A stretch of 35,385 nucleotides of DNA, from the NCBI GenBank assembly GCA_021775325.1, contig JAJFID010000384.1, positions 1-35,385 of the forward strand, given 5' to 3'. Both the position numbers and the translations under genes were made by a program. Position 1 is the first letter of the stretch. Each line of letters begins with the position of its first letter. This document shows, piece after piece, positions 9,512-19,879 of this stretch. Source of the DNA: Rhodospirillales bacterium. Its GTDB lineage: Bacteria; Pseudomonadota; Alphaproteobacteria; Rhodospirillales; Casp-alpha2. A model generated the notes under the pieces. It was given only the letters and a program-made list of their open reading frames with translations. It was not told the DNA's origin and ran no database searches.

Positions 9512-10426
9512 CTAGGACAGGCCCATCATACTGTCGGCAAAGGTGCGGGCATCAAACGGACGCAAGTCTTCGGCACTTTCGCCAACGCCAACGGCGTGGA
9601 CCGGTAAGCCGAATTTCTCCGCCAGACCAACCACCACGCCGCCTTTGGCCGTGCCATCCAGCTTGGTCATAACAAGGCCGCTCACATCAACCATGTCTCG
9701 GAACGTCTCGACCTGGGAGTGCGCATTCTGACCAACTGTGGAATCCAGCACCAGCAACACCGCATGAGGCGCTGTGTCATCCTGTTTGCGGATAACCCGG
9801 ATGATCTTTTTCAGCTCATCCATGAGATTGTTTTTGTTCTGCAGGCGTCCTGCCGTATCGATCATGAGGATATCGCAGTCCGCTTCCTTCGCCCGGGCCA
9901 TGGCGTCGAAGGCCAGCGAGGCCGCGTCCGATCCCTGCTCATGGGCAATCACGGGACAACCCGCCCGTTCGCCCCATATCTGAAGCTGTTCAATCGCGGC
10001 GGCGCGAAAGGTATCACCGGCAGCCAGCATGACAGCGTGCCCTTGTTCCTTGTACAGCTTCGCCATTTTACCCATGGTCGTCGTTTTGCCCGACCCATTG
10101 ACGCCACACATGAGAACCACGAAAGGCTTATGGATCGTATCGATTTCCAGCGGTTTGGCCACTGGCTCAAGAATCCCGGCAATTTCTGTCGCAAGACTGG
10201 CCCGAATTTCTTCTGCAGAAACTTCCTGATCAAACTTGGTTTTGGCGAGCACGCTGGTCAGCCGAGCCGCTGTGGCAACACCGAGATCTGAAGTGATCAG
10301 CAATTCTTCCAATTCATCCAGAGCCGCCTGATCAAGTCGCCTGCCCCGAAACAAGTCGGTGATGCCACTGCTCAGTTTTTCTGTGGTTCGCCCCAGTCCG
10401 GACTTCAGGCGATCAAGCCAGCTCAT
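9512..10426 (-). CDS. ftsY: Signal recognition particle receptor FtsY
   Basis: 'GVNGSGKTTTMGKMA', 'AAGDTFRAAAIEQLQ', 'DTAGRLQNKNNLMDELKKI', 'TKLDGTAKGGVVVGLAEKFGLPVHAVGVGE'. Confidence 0.97.
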   Translation of the reverse strand: MSWLDRLKSGLGRTTEKLSSGITDLFRGRRLDQAALDELEELLITSDLGVATAARLTSVLAKTKFDQEVSAEEIRASLATEIAGILEPVAKPLEIDTIHKPFVVLMCGVNGSGKTTTMGKMAKLYKEQGHAVMLAAGDTFRAAAIEQLQIWGERAGCPVIAHEQGSDAASLAFDAMARAKEADCDILMIDTAGRLQNKNNLMDELKKIIRVIRKQDDTAPHAVLLVLDSTVGQNAHSQVETFRDMVDVSGLVMTKLDGTAKGGVVVGLAEKFGLPVHAVGVGESAEDLRPFDARTFADSMMGLS

Positions 10427-10438
10427 GTCCTGATGCCC

Positions 10439-11686
10439 CTACGCGGCCAACGTCGCGTACAGCCGCGCGTCATCGGCCTGATCGATACGGGCACGGACAA
10501 TGCTGCCAGGGTGCGGGTTTTCGGCCACCAGAACAGGTGCGTAGTGTTCACTGAATCCCATGCCGTCTTTTTCCACCAGAATGTTGGCGTAGGATCCGGT
10601 AAGTGTTCCCAGATAGTTTGACAGCATTGCATCACCCGCCAACCGGAGGCGTGCCGCGCGTTCCTTGCGTACGGCCTTTGCAACAGTGGGCATGTTCGCC
10701 GCTGGTGTGCCGGGCCGTTCGGAATAAGGAAAGACATGAAAATAGGTAACGTCCAGCGCCGCCAGGTTTTCCAGCGTGTTCTCGAACATGGTATCGGATT
10801 CTGTCGGGAAACCGGCAATCAAATCAGCACCGAAGATCACATCAGGTCGGGCGTTGCGGGCGCGATGGGCAAATTCAAGGGCATCTGTAACAGAGTGACG
10901 ACGTTTCATACGCTTCAGGACCATATCGTCCATGGCCTGAAGGCTGAGATGCAGGTGTGGCATGAGGCGTTCTTCCTCGGCCAGCGCCTGAAACAGGGCT
11001 TCGTCCATGACCGCGGGATCGATGGAACTGAGGCGTAGGCGTTTGAGTTCCGGCACCGTCGCCAACAAACGACGCACCAGTTCACCCAGCGATGGACTGC
11101 CCGGCAGGTCTCCGCCGTAGGACGCAATATCAACACCCGTCAGAACCACTTCACCAAAACCGGCAGCAACAAGCTTTCTGATCTGCTCCGCAATGGCTCC
11201 AATGGGAACGCTGCGGTTGGGACCACGGGCAAACGGTATGATGCAGAAAGTACAGCGGTGATCGCAGCCCTGCTGAATCTGGATAAAGGCGCGGGCGCGC
11301 CCGTCAAACCCCTCAATCAGGTGGGGTGCGGTTTCGCGCACGGTCATGATATCGGCAACCTCGACCGGCGGATGATCGCCGGACATGTACGAAACCGGTT
11401 CCAATTTTTCCGCGTTGCCAATGACGCGGTCAACGCCGTCCATGGCGGCAAAACCATCCGGGTCCAGTTGCGCAGCGCACCCTGTGACGACAATTCTGGC
11501 CTCCGGGTTGTCGCGGACAGCACGCCTGACAGTCTGGCGCGACTGGCGTTCGGCTTCTGCGGTTACGGTGCAGGTGTTGATAATGACAGCATCACTCAGT
11601 CCGGCGTCCGATCCGTGCTGACGCATCAATTCTGACTCGAACGCATTCAGGCGGCAACCCAGCGTGATGACTTGGGGCGCGCTCAT
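10439..11686 (-). CDS. mtaB: tRNA (N6-threonylcarbamoyladenosine(37)-C2)-methylthiotransferase MtaB
   Basis: MTTase N-terminus 'VITLGCRLNAFESELM', radical SAM 'GCDHRCTFCIIPFARG'; start at ATG 11686 overlapping dapF stop. Confidence 0.92.
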   Translation of the reverse strand: MSAPQVITLGCRLNAFESELMRQHGSDAGLSDAVIINTCTVTAEAERQSRQTVRRAVRDNPEARIVVTGCAAQLDPDGFAAMDGVDRVIGNAEKLEPVSYMSGDHPPVEVADIMTVRETAPHLIEGFDGRARAFIQIQQGCDHRCTFCIIPFARGPNRSVPIGAIAEQIRKLVAAGFGEVVLTGVDIASYGGDLPGSPSLGELVRRLLATVPELKRLRLSSIDPAVMDEALFQALAEEERLMPHLHLSLQAMDDMVLKRMKRRHSVTDALEFAHRARNARPDVIFGADLIAGFPTESDTMFENTLENLAALDVTYFHVFPYSERPGTPAANMPTVAKAVRKERAARLRLAGDAMLSNYLGTLTGSYANILVEKDGMGFSEHYAPVLVAENPHPGSIVRARIDQADDARLYATLAA

Positions 11687-12525
11687 TCCAGTGTTTCCTC
11701 GACCAGCGCAGCCGGATTTACTCGGCCATGGTAGCTGACGGCATAGGGCCCGGTCTGGACCACATGATTGTCGTCTCGCCAGGTGATCGACAGTGTTCCG
11801 CCGTCTGCCAGCACGTCGGCATGGCGACCACACAAACCGCGTCGGTGAGCCGCCGCAAGTGCCGCACAGGCGCTGGATCCCGAAGCCAGGGTCCGACCTA
11901 CACCCCGTTCCCAGGTTTTCAACTGAATGCGATCGTATCCGAGAATTTCCGCCATCTGTACATTGGTGCGTTCCGGGAACAGTGGGTGGCGTTCGAGTTG
12001 ATAGCCAAGCTCATCGATGGGCGACACGCTGGCGTCATCTACAAAAAATACCATGTGCGGATTACCCACACTGACGGCAACCGGGTCACGCATACCGTTG
12101 ACTTCAATGGGCAGGTGCAAGGTATCGGTTTCCTGTGCCAGCGGAATATCCTGCCATTCCGTATACACTGGCCCCATATCCACGCTGACCCGGCCGCCCG
12201 AGGCACGTTCTGTTTTTAACAGTCCGGCAACGGTTTCAATGTCTGCTGCGGTGTTGCCTGACTCATCCATAAGCTGCGCGCCGATACACCGTGTTGCGTT
12301 ACCACAGGCACCCGACTCGCCACCATCTGCGTTATAGATACGCATGAACACATCCGCTGTTTCGGACGGTTCGAGCACAATAAGCTGGTCACATCCCACA
12401 CCCGTAAAACGGTTGGAAATGGCGCGCACGGCGGCAGTCGACAAAGCTGGGTTGTTTACCCGACCGTCAAAAACCACGAAGTCATTGCCGAGGCCATGCA
12501 TCTTAGTGAATTCAAGATTGCTCAT
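11683..12525 (-). CDS. dapF: Diaminopimelate epimerase
   Basis: 'MSNLEFTKMHGLGNDFVVFDGR', 'NADGGESGACGNATRCIG', 'ERGVGRTLASGSSACAALAAA'. Confidence 0.96.
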   Translation of the reverse strand: MSNLEFTKMHGLGNDFVVFDGRVNNPALSTAAVRAISNRFTGVGCDQLIVLEPSETADVFMRIYNADGGESGACGNATRCIGAQLMDESGNTAADIETVAGLLKTERASGGRVSVDMGPVYTEWQDIPLAQETDTLHLPIEVNGMRDPVAVSVGNPHMVFFVDDASVSPIDELGYQLERHPLFPERTNVQMAEILGYDRIQLKTWERGVGRTLASGSSACAALAAAHRRGLCGRHADVLADGGTLSITWRDDNHVVQTGPYAVSYHGRVNPAALVEETLE

Positions 12526-12568
12526 GGGCGGACAATATGTCCTGAACCCGGCCAAAGTCCACCCAAAC

Positions 12569-12582
12569 TGCACTGCAGTGCA
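12569..12582. promoter_or_regulatory. 14-bp perfect palindrome TGCACTGCAGTGCA between dapF and the Fe-S protein gene
   Basis: Read directly; 44 bp upstream of the dapF start codon. Confidence 0.35.
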
Positions 12583-12586
12583 ATAT

Positions 12587-13294
12587 TTAGGCCTTTGTCT
12601 TTCCGGCATGGTTATCGCGGAACACACCCATGTGGAACCGGGTCTGTGCTTCATCGTAGGCATAACCCTGACCAACCGGACAGGCCCGCCGGGCCAGACA
12701 ACCCCTCTCCAGACAGATATCACCTTCCGGGGTGGTCAGGTGATCGGCACACGATGTTGTGTCATAGCCGTCAAATGAAAACGCATTCACAGGGCACGTG
12801 TGCAGACACGGTTTGTCCCGACAGGCATCGCAGGGGCTCGGCATTTCCTGTCGTGCCGGCAAATCCAAAACATCCTGAAGCACCAATGCACCGCGATAAG
12901 CATGCCACAAGCCGAACTCGGGATGGATCAGCGGACCGATGGGCGACTGGTGCACACATTCCGCCCGCATGGCCCAGCGCTGAAACGGGTGATAGGGCAC
13001 CCCGCCAAACGGGTACAATGCGACAGCAGCACCGAATTGATTCGTGATTTCCGGAAGCAGTCCTTCCAGCGTTCTCCATGTCCAGTTATCGAGCGCGTTC
13101 GGCTCATCCATGCGTCCGCGCTCAAACGATGACCACATACTGCCTCCGATGTTTCCCACAAGTATCAACGTTCCCGGGGAATCGGAAAACCCGCAATCCG
13201 GCAGCCCGTCATCAGGCGTAGGGTGGAACGCGCCCCGGTAGCTGAGCCCCACATCCACAACAATAGAAATGATCGAATCAAGAACCGTTGTCAT
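12587..13294 (-). CDS. 4Fe-4S ferredoxin-type protein
   Basis: Cys clusters 'CDACRDKPCLHTCPVNAF' and 'CLERGCLARRACPVG'. Confidence 0.8.
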   Translation of the reverse strand: MTTVLDSIISIVVDVGLSYRGAFHPTPDDGLPDCGFSDSPGTLILVGNIGGSMWSSFERGRMDEPNALDNWTWRTLEGLLPEITNQFGAAVALYPFGGVPYHPFQRWAMRAECVHQSPIGPLIHPEFGLWHAYRGALVLQDVLDLPARQEMPSPCDACRDKPCLHTCPVNAFSFDGYDTTSCADHLTTPEGDICLERGCLARRACPVGQGYAYDEAQTRFHMGVFRDNHAGKTKA

Positions 13295-13374
13295 TCGGCA
13301 ATCTGTATGCGGATTTTGGCGCAGGTCAAGCGGGTTTAAGCCACCTGCACGATGACACCCAAGCGACGCGGAGG

Positions 13375-13566
13375 TTACTTGGACTCCGCCGCCGCCTGAG
13401 CTACCGCATTACGTATCTGTTCCCGGATGACCGGATCTTCAACAGCCATATAGGATTCCATGAACGCCCGTATTTCCCGGGCATCCGGTCGATTGCTCAT
13501 TTCATCAGGCAGAACAGGCAGCTCTGCCCGGAAATCATCATTGGCTGGCACTGATAAGCTTTTCAT
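13375..13566 (-). CDS. Small hypothetical protein
   Basis: ORF MKSLSVPANDDFRAELPVLPDEMSNRPDAREIRAFMESYMAVEDPVIREQIRNAVAQAAAESK; divergent from ffh. Confidence 0.6.
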   Translation of the reverse strand: MKSLSVPANDDFRAELPVLPDEMSNRPDAREIRAFMESYMAVEDPVIREQIRNAVAQAAAESK

Positions 13567-13711
13567 AACCATGAGTACGGTTCCCCTCACCTCAGCAGAG
13601 ATTATTACACGTTTAACGGGTTAAACTAAACATATTAGCAACCTTAACGCAACCTTACGATACCGAAACAACAATTCAGGAAATCGGGGCTATACTGCCG
13701 CGCCTAAAACC

Positions 13712-13740
13712 TTGACAGGATGCGGGCGGAGTCATATTGT
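13712..13740 (+). promoter_or_regulatory. Sigma70-like promoter for ffh operon: TTGACA-N17-TATTGT
   Basis: Perfect -35 TTGACA (13712-13717), 17-bp spacer, -10 TATTGT (13735-13740). Confidence 0.6.
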
Positions 13741-13786
13741 CCGCGCGCTCAACACATTGCTTGAAAGCTATGTCTTTAAGGGGCAA

Positions 13787-13815
13787 CGCCAGTCCGCGAG
13801 TTTCGCGCACTGGCG
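13787..13815 (+). promoter_or_regulatory. Leader hairpin upstream of ffh (CGCCAGTCCGCG-AGTTT-CGCGCACTGGCG)
   Basis: 11 complementary base pairs with one C/C mismatch, followed by T-rich CGTTTTGCGTTGTTTTATGTTTATT; 40 nt before ffh ATG. Confidence 0.5.
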
Positions 13816-13854
13816 CGTTTTGCGTTGTTTTATGTTTATTGAGGCCGGTAGCGA

Positions 13855-15279
13855 ATGTTCGACGGATTATCAGACCGCTTAGGTGGCATATTCGACAAGC
13901 TGAAAAAGCGTGGTTCCTTAAAGGAAGCCGACGTTGAAGAAGCCCTGCGTGAGATTCGCGTGGCTTTACTGGAAGCTGACGTCGCCCTGCCCGTGGTCAA
14001 GGATTTCATCGACGGTGTCCGCGAACGCGCCGTTGGCGAAGAAGTCATCCGCAGCGTAACACCAGGCCAGATGGTGGTATCCATCGTCCATGACCATCTG
14101 GTGGAAATGCTCAATGGCGGGCCGGTCGAAACCGATGCATCGGGCGTTCCTGCCCTGCCGGCAGGAAGCGGTCTCAATCTGACGGGTACACCGCCGGTTG
14201 CCATACTGATGGTTGGCTTACAGGGTTCCGGTAAAACAACAACAACCGGCAAGATTGCCGCCCGCCTGACCAACCGGGAAAAGAAGAAGGTCCTGATGGC
14301 GTCACTGGACGTTTATCGTCCTGCTGCCCAGCAGCAACTGGTGGTCCTCGGCCAACAGACAAATGTGCGGGTTCTGAATCCGGTCATGGGCGAACAGCCC
14401 ACCGCCATTGCCAAGCGTGCCATGCAAACGGGACGCCTGGAAGGCTTTGACGTTGTCCTGCTGGATACGGCTGGCCGTCTACACATCGATATGGAACTCA
14501 TGGGCGAAGTTACCGCCATCCGCGACATTGCAAAGCCGGTTGAAACGCTGCTTGTCACCGATGCCATGACGGGTCAGGACGCCGTCAATGTTGCCCGCGA
14601 ATTCAACGAGAAAGTCGGCATAACCGGCATCGTTCTAACCCGTGTCGATGGCGATGCCCGCGGTGGTGCGGCGTTGTCCATGCGTGCCGTGGCAGGATGC
14701 CCCATCAAACTGATGGGTACTGGTGAGCAGATCGATGCCCTGGACAATTTTGATGCGAACCGCGTAGCCGGGTCTATTCTGGGCATGGGTGATGTGGTCG
14801 GGCTGGTCGAGAAAGCCCGGGATGCCGTCGACGACGAAGAAGCCGAGCGCCTGGCCAAACGCCTCATGAAGGGGCAGTTCACCATGGATGACATGGCCGC
14901 CCAGCTTACACAGTTACGCGGCCTTGGCGATATGAACGCGCTCATGGGTATGATTCCCGGCATTGGCAAGGCCAAGAAGCAAATGGCGGAAGCCAATATC
15001 AACGACAAGACAATCGCCCATCAGGAAGCCATCATCCGGTCCATGACCAACAAGGAACGACGCAACCCCAAACTGATCAACGGATCGCGGCGCAAGCGAA
15101 TTGCCGCCGGTTCCGGGACATCGGTTCAGGAGGTGAATCGCCTGATGAAGCAATTCAAACAGATGAGCACCATGATGAAAAAAATGGGCAAGGGCGGCAT
15201 GAAGGGCCTGATGAGTGGACTGACCGGCGGCGGTATGCCTCCCGGTGGCCTGCCCCCGGGTATGATGCCGGGCCGTTAA
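13855..15279 (+). CDS. ffh: Signal recognition particle protein Ffh
   Basis: 'GLQGSGKTTTTGKIA', 'DVYRPAAQQQL', 'DTAGRLHID', M-domain 'GSRRKRIAAGSGTSVQEVNRLMKQFKQM'. Confidence 0.98.
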   Translation: MFDGLSDRLGGIFDKLKKRGSLKEADVEEALREIRVALLEADVALPVVKDFIDGVRERAVGEEVIRSVTPGQMVVSIVHDHLVEMLNGGPVETDASGVPALPAGSGLNLTGTPPVAILMVGLQGSGKTTTTGKIAARLTNREKKKVLMASLDVYRPAAQQQLVVLGQQTNVRVLNPVMGEQPTAIAKRAMQTGRLEGFDVVLLDTAGRLHIDMELMGEVTAIRDIAKPVETLLVTDAMTGQDAVNVAREFNEKVGITGIVLTRVDGDARGGAALSMRAVAGCPIKLMGTGEQIDALDNFDANRVAGSILGMGDVVGLVEKARDAVDDEEAERLAKRLMKGQFTMDDMAAQLTQLRGLGDMNALMGMIPGIGKAKKQMAEANINDKTIAHQEAIIRSMTNKERRNPKLINGSRRKRIAAGSGTSVQEVNRLMKQFKQMSTMMKKMGKGGMKGLMSGLTGGGMPPGGLPPGMMPGR

Positions 15280-15353
15280 AATTCGCCAACCAACAACACA
15301 GACAACCGAAACACGTATCAAGAAAATCAGAACTGAGAAGGATACCATAGAGA

Positions 15354-15917
15354 ATGGCACTAGCTATCAGACTAACCCGGGGTGGCGCGAAAAAACGTCC
15401 CTATTACCGCATTGTTGTGGCCGACTCCCGCAAATCACGCGACGGGCGTTTCATTGAACGACTGGGTACCTACAACCCCATGCTGGAGAAAGACAATCCA
15501 GAACGCGTTGTGTTGATCAAGGATCGCATCGAGTACTGGGTTGGCGTTGGCGCCAAGCCATCCGACCGTATTGCACGCTTCATGGCTGATGCGGGCATGG
15601 CGGACAAGCCCGTCATCAACGAACAGCCGAAGAAAAGTCAGCCCAAGGCAAAAGCATTGGAGCGTCTGGCTGAACAGGAAGCTGCAAAGCAGACTGCCGC
15701 CGAAGCCCCGGCAGAAGAAGCGGTTGTAGAAGACGTCGTTGCAGAAGAGGCCGCGCCTGAAGAAGCACCGGCTGAGGAAGCCGCTCCCGAAGAGGCGGCG
15801 CCCGAAGAGGTTGCGGCTGAAGAAGCTCCAGCGGAAGAAGCTCCAGCGGAAGAAGCTGTTGCTGAAGAAGCACCGGCTGAAGACGAAGCCGCAGACGACG
15901 TAAAGGCTGAGGGTTGA
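15354..15917 (+). CDS. rpsP: 30S ribosomal protein S16 with long Ala/Glu/Pro-rich C-terminal extension
   Basis: '[42 protein letters not shown]' plus roughly 80-aa low-complexity EEAPAEEA tail. Confidence 0.97.
   Translation: MALAIRLTRGGAKKRPYYRIVVADSRKSRDGRFIERLGTYNPMLEKDNPERVVLIKDRIEYWVGVGAKPSDRIARFMADAGMADKPVINEQPKKSQPKAKALERLAEQEAAKQTAAEAPAEEAVVEDVVAEEAAPEEAPAEEAAPEEAAPEEVAAEEAPAEEAPAEEAVAEEAPAEDEAADDVKAEG
15819..15848 (+). repeat. Exact tandem duplication of 15-bp GAAGAAGCTCCAGCG in the rpsP tail
   Basis: Two identical consecutive copies 15819-15833 and 15834-15848. Confidence 0.9.
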
Positions 15918-15949
15918 GGTCAGGCGTAAGCCTGCTTCACCCGGCATAA

Positions 15950-16495
15950 ATGGTGCCTGATCTGGTCTTCGTTGGTGTGGTCACAGGGGCTCGTGGTCTT
16001 AAAGGCGAACTCCGCGTCAAAACATTTACGGCGGAACCGGATACCCTGTTTGACTACGGCCCTCTCTACAACGAGGACGGCTCGCAAACATTCGGGGGAA
16101 AGATAACGGGCCATGCCAAGGGACAGTTACTGGCCCGTTTCGACGGGATTGGTGATCGAACCGGGGCGGACTCCCTGAAAGGGGTCAAGCTGTTTGTGCC
16201 ACGGGATGTGCTGCCGAAGCTGGATGAGGACGAGTTTTATTATGCGGACCTCATCGGACTGAAAGCAGAACTGATGGATGGAACGCCGTTTGGCACCATC
16301 CATTGGGTATTTGATGCAGGCGCAGGCGTCAGTCTGGAAGTCAACACGGCGGAGGGATCAGTTTTGGTCCCGTTTACAAAGTCCGCCGTTCCCGTCGTTG
16401 ACACGACGGAAGGCAAAGTAGTTATCGACCCGCCTGACGGGTTGCTGGAACCACCGGGTCCTGAAGCATCAGACGATGCGAACGGATCGACATAA
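15950..16495 (+). CDS. rimM: Ribosome maturation factor RimM
   Basis: '[22 protein letters not shown]', position between rpsP and trmD. Confidence 0.95.
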   Translation: MVPDLVFVGVVTGARGLKGELRVKTFTAEPDTLFDYGPLYNEDGSQTFGGKITGHAKGQLLARFDGIGDRTGADSLKGVKLFVPRDVLPKLDEDEFYYADLIGLKAELMDGTPFGTIHWVFDAGAGVSLEVNTAEGSVLVPFTKSAVPVVDTTEGKVVIDPPDGLLEPPGPEASDDANGST

Positions 16496-16545
16496 AAACG
16501 AGGTTGATCTTCTGTGAAGCCCGACCGACCAAGGAAGCGAACGTA

Positions 16546-17265
16546 ATGGCGACAGCCGAAACACCATGGCAGGCCGTAGCACTGAGCATCTTCCCGGATA
16601 TGTTTCCGGGGCCGCTCGGTATGAGTCTTGCCGGCACCGCGCTTAAGGATGGTGCCTGGTCGTTGCAGGTGGAGGACATTCGCGCCCACGCCCTGGACAA
16701 ACACCATTCGGTCGACGATGCGCCGTTTGGCGGTGGTCCGGGTCTGGTCATGCGTCCGGATGTGCTGGATACGGCGGTTCTTGCGGCAAAAACCAAAACA
16801 CAGGGTGAGTTGCCTTTCATCTATCTGACGCCGCGTGGACGCCCACTCAGCCAGAAACGTGTTCAGGAACTGGCCGAAGGACCGGGTGTCATGGTTCTGT
16901 GTGGCCGTTTCGAAGGTGTGGACGAACGCGTGCTTGATGAACACGAAGCCGAGGAGATCAGTCTGGGCGATTTCGTACTGTCTGGTGGTGAAACTGCGGC
17001 TCTTGCGTTGTTTGATGCCTGTGTCCGCCTGTTGCCCGGTGTCATGGGATCGCCTGAGTCTCTCAGTGACGAAAGTTTCGAACGGGGTTTACTGGAGTAT
17101 CCTCACTATACGCGTCCCCAGAGCTGGTCTGAACGGGACGTGCCCGAGGTCCTTTTATCCGGTCATCACGCCAATATCGAGGCGTGGCGTCTGGAGCAGG
17201 CCGAGGCCGTTACCCGCGAAAGACGACCCGATCTATGGGAATTGTACACAACAAACAAAAATTAG
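16546..17265 (+). CDS. trmD: tRNA (guanine(37)-N1)-methyltransferase TrmD
   Basis: '[18 protein letters not shown]', '[19 protein letters not shown]', '[11 protein letters not shown]', '[22 protein letters not shown]'. Confidence 0.97.
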   Translation: MATAETPWQAVALSIFPDMFPGPLGMSLAGTALKDGAWSLQVEDIRAHALDKHHSVDDAPFGGGPGLVMRPDVLDTAVLAAKTKTQGELPFIYLTPRGRPLSQKRVQELAEGPGVMVLCGRFEGVDERVLDEHEAEEISLGDFVLSGGETAALALFDACVRLLPGVMGSPESLSDESFERGLLEYPHYTRPQSWSERDVPEVLLSGHHANIEAWRLEQAEAVTRERRPDLWELYTTNKN

Positions 17266-17324
17266 AGTTTCAATAAGGCAGCACAGGGTATAAACCCTGC
17301 CTGTCAGGAGCGAAGGAAAAGACT

Positions 17325-17753
17325 ATGAACATTATAGAGAAGATCGAAAAAGAGCAGATCGAGCATCTGACCGCAGACAAGGAAGTGCCTGAATTTGCAC
17401 CGGGCGATACGCTCCGGGTCAATGTGAAGGTTGTTGAAGGCACGCGTGAACGCGTACAGGCATTTGAAGGTGTCTGCATCGGTCGCAAGAATGCCGGACT
17501 GAATTCGTCCTTCACCGTACGCAAGCTGTCCTATGGCGAAGGTGTGGAACGTGTATTCCCGCTGTACTCACCGTCCATTGCTGGCATTGATGTGGTTCGT
17601 CGCGGTGATGTTCGCCGCGCCAAACTGTATTACCTGCGCGGCCGTACCGGCAAGTCTGCACGTATTGCCGAAAAGAAAATGCCGCCCAGCGCGAAAGCCC
17701 AGGCCAAGATTGACGCCAAGGCTGCCAAAGCTGCTGCTGCCGCTGAAAAGTAA
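17325..17753 (+). CDS. rplS: 50S ribosomal protein L19
   Basis: '[35 protein letters not shown]', '[23 protein letters not shown]'. Confidence 0.97.
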   Translation: MNIIEKIEKEQIEHLTADKEVPEFAPGDTLRVNVKVVEGTRERVQAFEGVCIGRKNAGLNSSFTVRKLSYGEGVERVFPLYSPSIAGIDVVRRGDVRRAKLYYLRGRTGKSARIAEKKMPPSAKAQAKIDAKAAKAAAAAEK

Positions 17754-17761
17754 GTCACAGC

Positions 17762-19180
17762 ATGAGCCAGCCGCGCACACTGTTCGACAAGATATGGGAC
17801 AACCATCTGGTTGATACCCAGGAAGACGGCACCTGTCTGGTCTACATCGACCGGCATCTGGTCCATGAGGTCACAAGTCCCCAGGCGTTTGAAGGCTTGC
17901 GGCTGGCAGGGCGCGATGTGCGCGTGCCATCGGCGACCCTTGCCGTCGCGGATCACAATGTGCCAACCACGGATCGTTCCCAGGGTATTGCGGACGAAAC
18001 AAGCCGTATACAGGTAGAAACGCTGGAGCAGAATTGCGCGGACTTCGGCATTTCCTACTTTTCCATGGACGATGTCCGTCATGGCATTGTTCATATCGTG
18101 GGCCCGGAACAGGGGTTGACCCTGCCCGGCATGACGATTGTGTGCGGCGACTCCCATACGGCAACGCATGGCGCTTTTGGCGCACTGGCGTTTGGCATCG
18201 GCACATCCGAAGTTGAGCATGTGCTGGCGACACAAACCCTGTTGCAGAAGCCTGCCAAGAACATGCGGGTTACCGTGGATGGTACATTGCCTGATGGTGT
18301 AACAGCCAAGGACATGGTGCTGGCCATCATTGGCGTGATTGGCACCGCTGGCGGTACAGGTCAGGTCATCGAGTATGCCGGTGAAGCTATCCGTGCATTA
18401 AGCATGGAAGGCCGCATGACGGTCTGCAACATGACCATCGAGGGCGGTGCCCGCGCCGGACTGATTGCACCGGATGAGACCACATTCGATTACGTCAAGG
18501 GTCGTCCCATGTCGCCCAAGGGTGCCGCCTGGGAACAGGCCATCGAATACTGGAAGACATTGCCGTCTGACGAAGGTGCTACCTACGACACCGAGTTGAC
18601 CCTGAGGGCCGAAGATATCATTCCGCAGGTTACCTGGGGCACCAGCCCGGAAGATGTTCTGCCCATTAGTGGCGTCGTGCCAAACCCGGCAGACGAAGCA
18701 GACGAAAACATCCGCAAGGCCAAAACCCGTGCGCTGGAGTACATGGACCTGAAACCGGGCACGCCGCTGGAAGATATCAGCGTCAACCGGGTGTTTATCG
18801 GATCCTGCACCAATGGCCGGATCGAAGATTTCCGCGCTGCCGCAGCTATCGCCAAAGGCCGCAAGGTTGCCGATGGTGTAGGTGCCATGGTGGTGCCGGG
18901 TTCCGGATTGGTAAAAGAACAGGCGGAAGCCGAAGGCCTGGATCAGATTTTTCTGGATGCCGGTTTTGAATGGCGTGAGGCCGGATGCTCCATGTGTCTT
19001 GCCATGAACGCGGACAAACTGGAACCGGGCGAACGGTGCGCCTCAACATCGAACCGCAACTTCGAAGGCCGTCAGGGCCGTGGTGGACGAACCCATCTGG
19101 TCAGCCCGGCCATGGCCGCTGCTGCTGCCGTCACGGGGCATTTGACCGACGTCAGAAAGCTGGAGACAGTTGATGGATAA
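17762..19180 (+). CDS. leuC: 3-isopropylmalate dehydratase large subunit
   Basis: '[13 protein letters not shown]', '[33 protein letters not shown]', '[17 protein letters not shown]'. Confidence 0.97.
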   Translation: MSQPRTLFDKIWDNHLVDTQEDGTCLVYIDRHLVHEVTSPQAFEGLRLAGRDVRVPSATLAVADHNVPTTDRSQGIADETSRIQVETLEQNCADFGISYFSMDDVRHGIVHIVGPEQGLTLPGMTIVCGDSHTATHGAFGALAFGIGTSEVEHVLATQTLLQKPAKNMRVTVDGTLPDGVTAKDMVLAIIGVIGTAGGTGQVIEYAGEAIRALSMEGRMTVCNMTIEGGARAGLIAPDETTFDYVKGRPMSPKGAAWEQAIEYWKTLPSDEGATYDTELTLRAEDIIPQVTWGTSPEDVLPISGVVPNPADEADENIRKAKTRALEYMDLKPGTPLEDISVNRVFIGSCTNGRIEDFRAAAAIAKGRKVADGVGAMVVPGSGLVKEQAEAEGLDQIFLDAGFEWREAGCSMCLAMNADKLEPGERCASTSNRNFEGRQGRGGRTHLVSPAMAAAAAVTGHLTDVRKLETVDG

Positions 19181-19784
19181 ATTCACAACGCTCAGTGGCG
19201 TAGGCGCGCCCCTGAACCTGATCAACATCGACACCGACATGATCATCCCCAAGCAGTTTCTGAAAACCATCAAACGCACCGGTTTGGGCAAGAGCCTGTT
19301 TTTCGAAATGCGCTTTGATGACGACGGCAACGAGATCGAAGATTTCGTGCTCAACAAACCTGCCTATCGCAATGCCAGCATACTGGTCACCGGCGATAAC
19401 TTTGGCTGTGGCTCGTCCCGGGAACATGCGCCGTGGGCATTAGCCGATTTCGGCATCAAATGTGTCATTGCCACCAGCTTTGCCGACATCTTCTATAACA
19501 ATTGTTTCAAGAACGGAATCCTGCCCGTCAAACTGCCACAGGAAGACGTGGACAAATTGATGGATGACGCGGAACGTGGATCAAACGCCACGATTACGGT
19601 CGATCTGGGAAACCAGACGATCACCGGCCCCGATGGTGGTTCAATCAGTTTTGAGGTGGAGTCATTCCGCAAGCACTGTCTCATGAACGGCCTCGACGAT
19701 ATTGGCCTGACCATGCAGAAAAAAGACCGCATCGACGAATTTGAAAGCGGTCGCCGGTTATCCCAACCGTGGCTGTTTGCCTGA
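19173..19784 (+). CDS. leuD: 3-isopropylmalate dehydratase small subunit
   Basis: '[16 protein letters not shown]', '[22 protein letters not shown]'; overlaps leuC. Confidence 0.97.
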   Translation: MDKFTTLSGVGAPLNLINIDTDMIIPKQFLKTIKRTGLGKSLFFEMRFDDDGNEIEDFVLNKPAYRNASILVTGDNFGCGSSREHAPWALADFGIKCVIATSFADIFYNNCFKNGILPVKLPQEDVDKLMDDAERGSNATITVDLGNQTITGPDGGSISFEVESFRKHCLMNGLDDIGLTMQKKDRIDEFESGRRLSQPWLFA

Positions 19785-19845
19785 TATTTTTGCCTGATTG
19801 GCTAATAGCGCCACTATTTGTGCGTATAAAATTGTTTGTGCTACA

Positions 19846-19871
19846 CTCGTTTGCAGAAAACTGAAAACGAG
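19846..19871 (+). promoter_or_regulatory. 5'-UTR hairpin CTCGTTT-G-CAG-AAAA-CTG-A-AAACGAG immediately upstream of the MORN/protease gene
   Basis: Perfect 7-bp plus 3-bp stems separated by a G/A mismatch, tetraloop AAAA; ends 8 nt before ATG 19880. Confidence 0.55.
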
Positions 19872-19879
19872 TACATCCC

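Noticed and set aside
13700-13855. Possible SRP (4.5S) RNA gene upstream of ffh
   Set aside because: The conserved SRP RNA apical motif (GGAAG..AGCAG type) was not seen
13737-13937. 66-aa ORF in the ffh leader, possible leader peptide
   Set aside because: Runs into ffh in another frame, no plausible regulatory codon run or SD; the RNA hairpin is the better-supported feature
15435-15947. 170-aa minus-strand ORF with Phe/Cys/Arg-rich repeats ([12 protein letters not shown])
   Set aside because: Reverse complement of the Glu/Ala-rich rpsP tail; repeat character is inherited from the tail
16240-16944. 234-aa minus-strand ORF antisense to rimM/trmD
   Set aside because: Both sense genes are core, well recognised and complete
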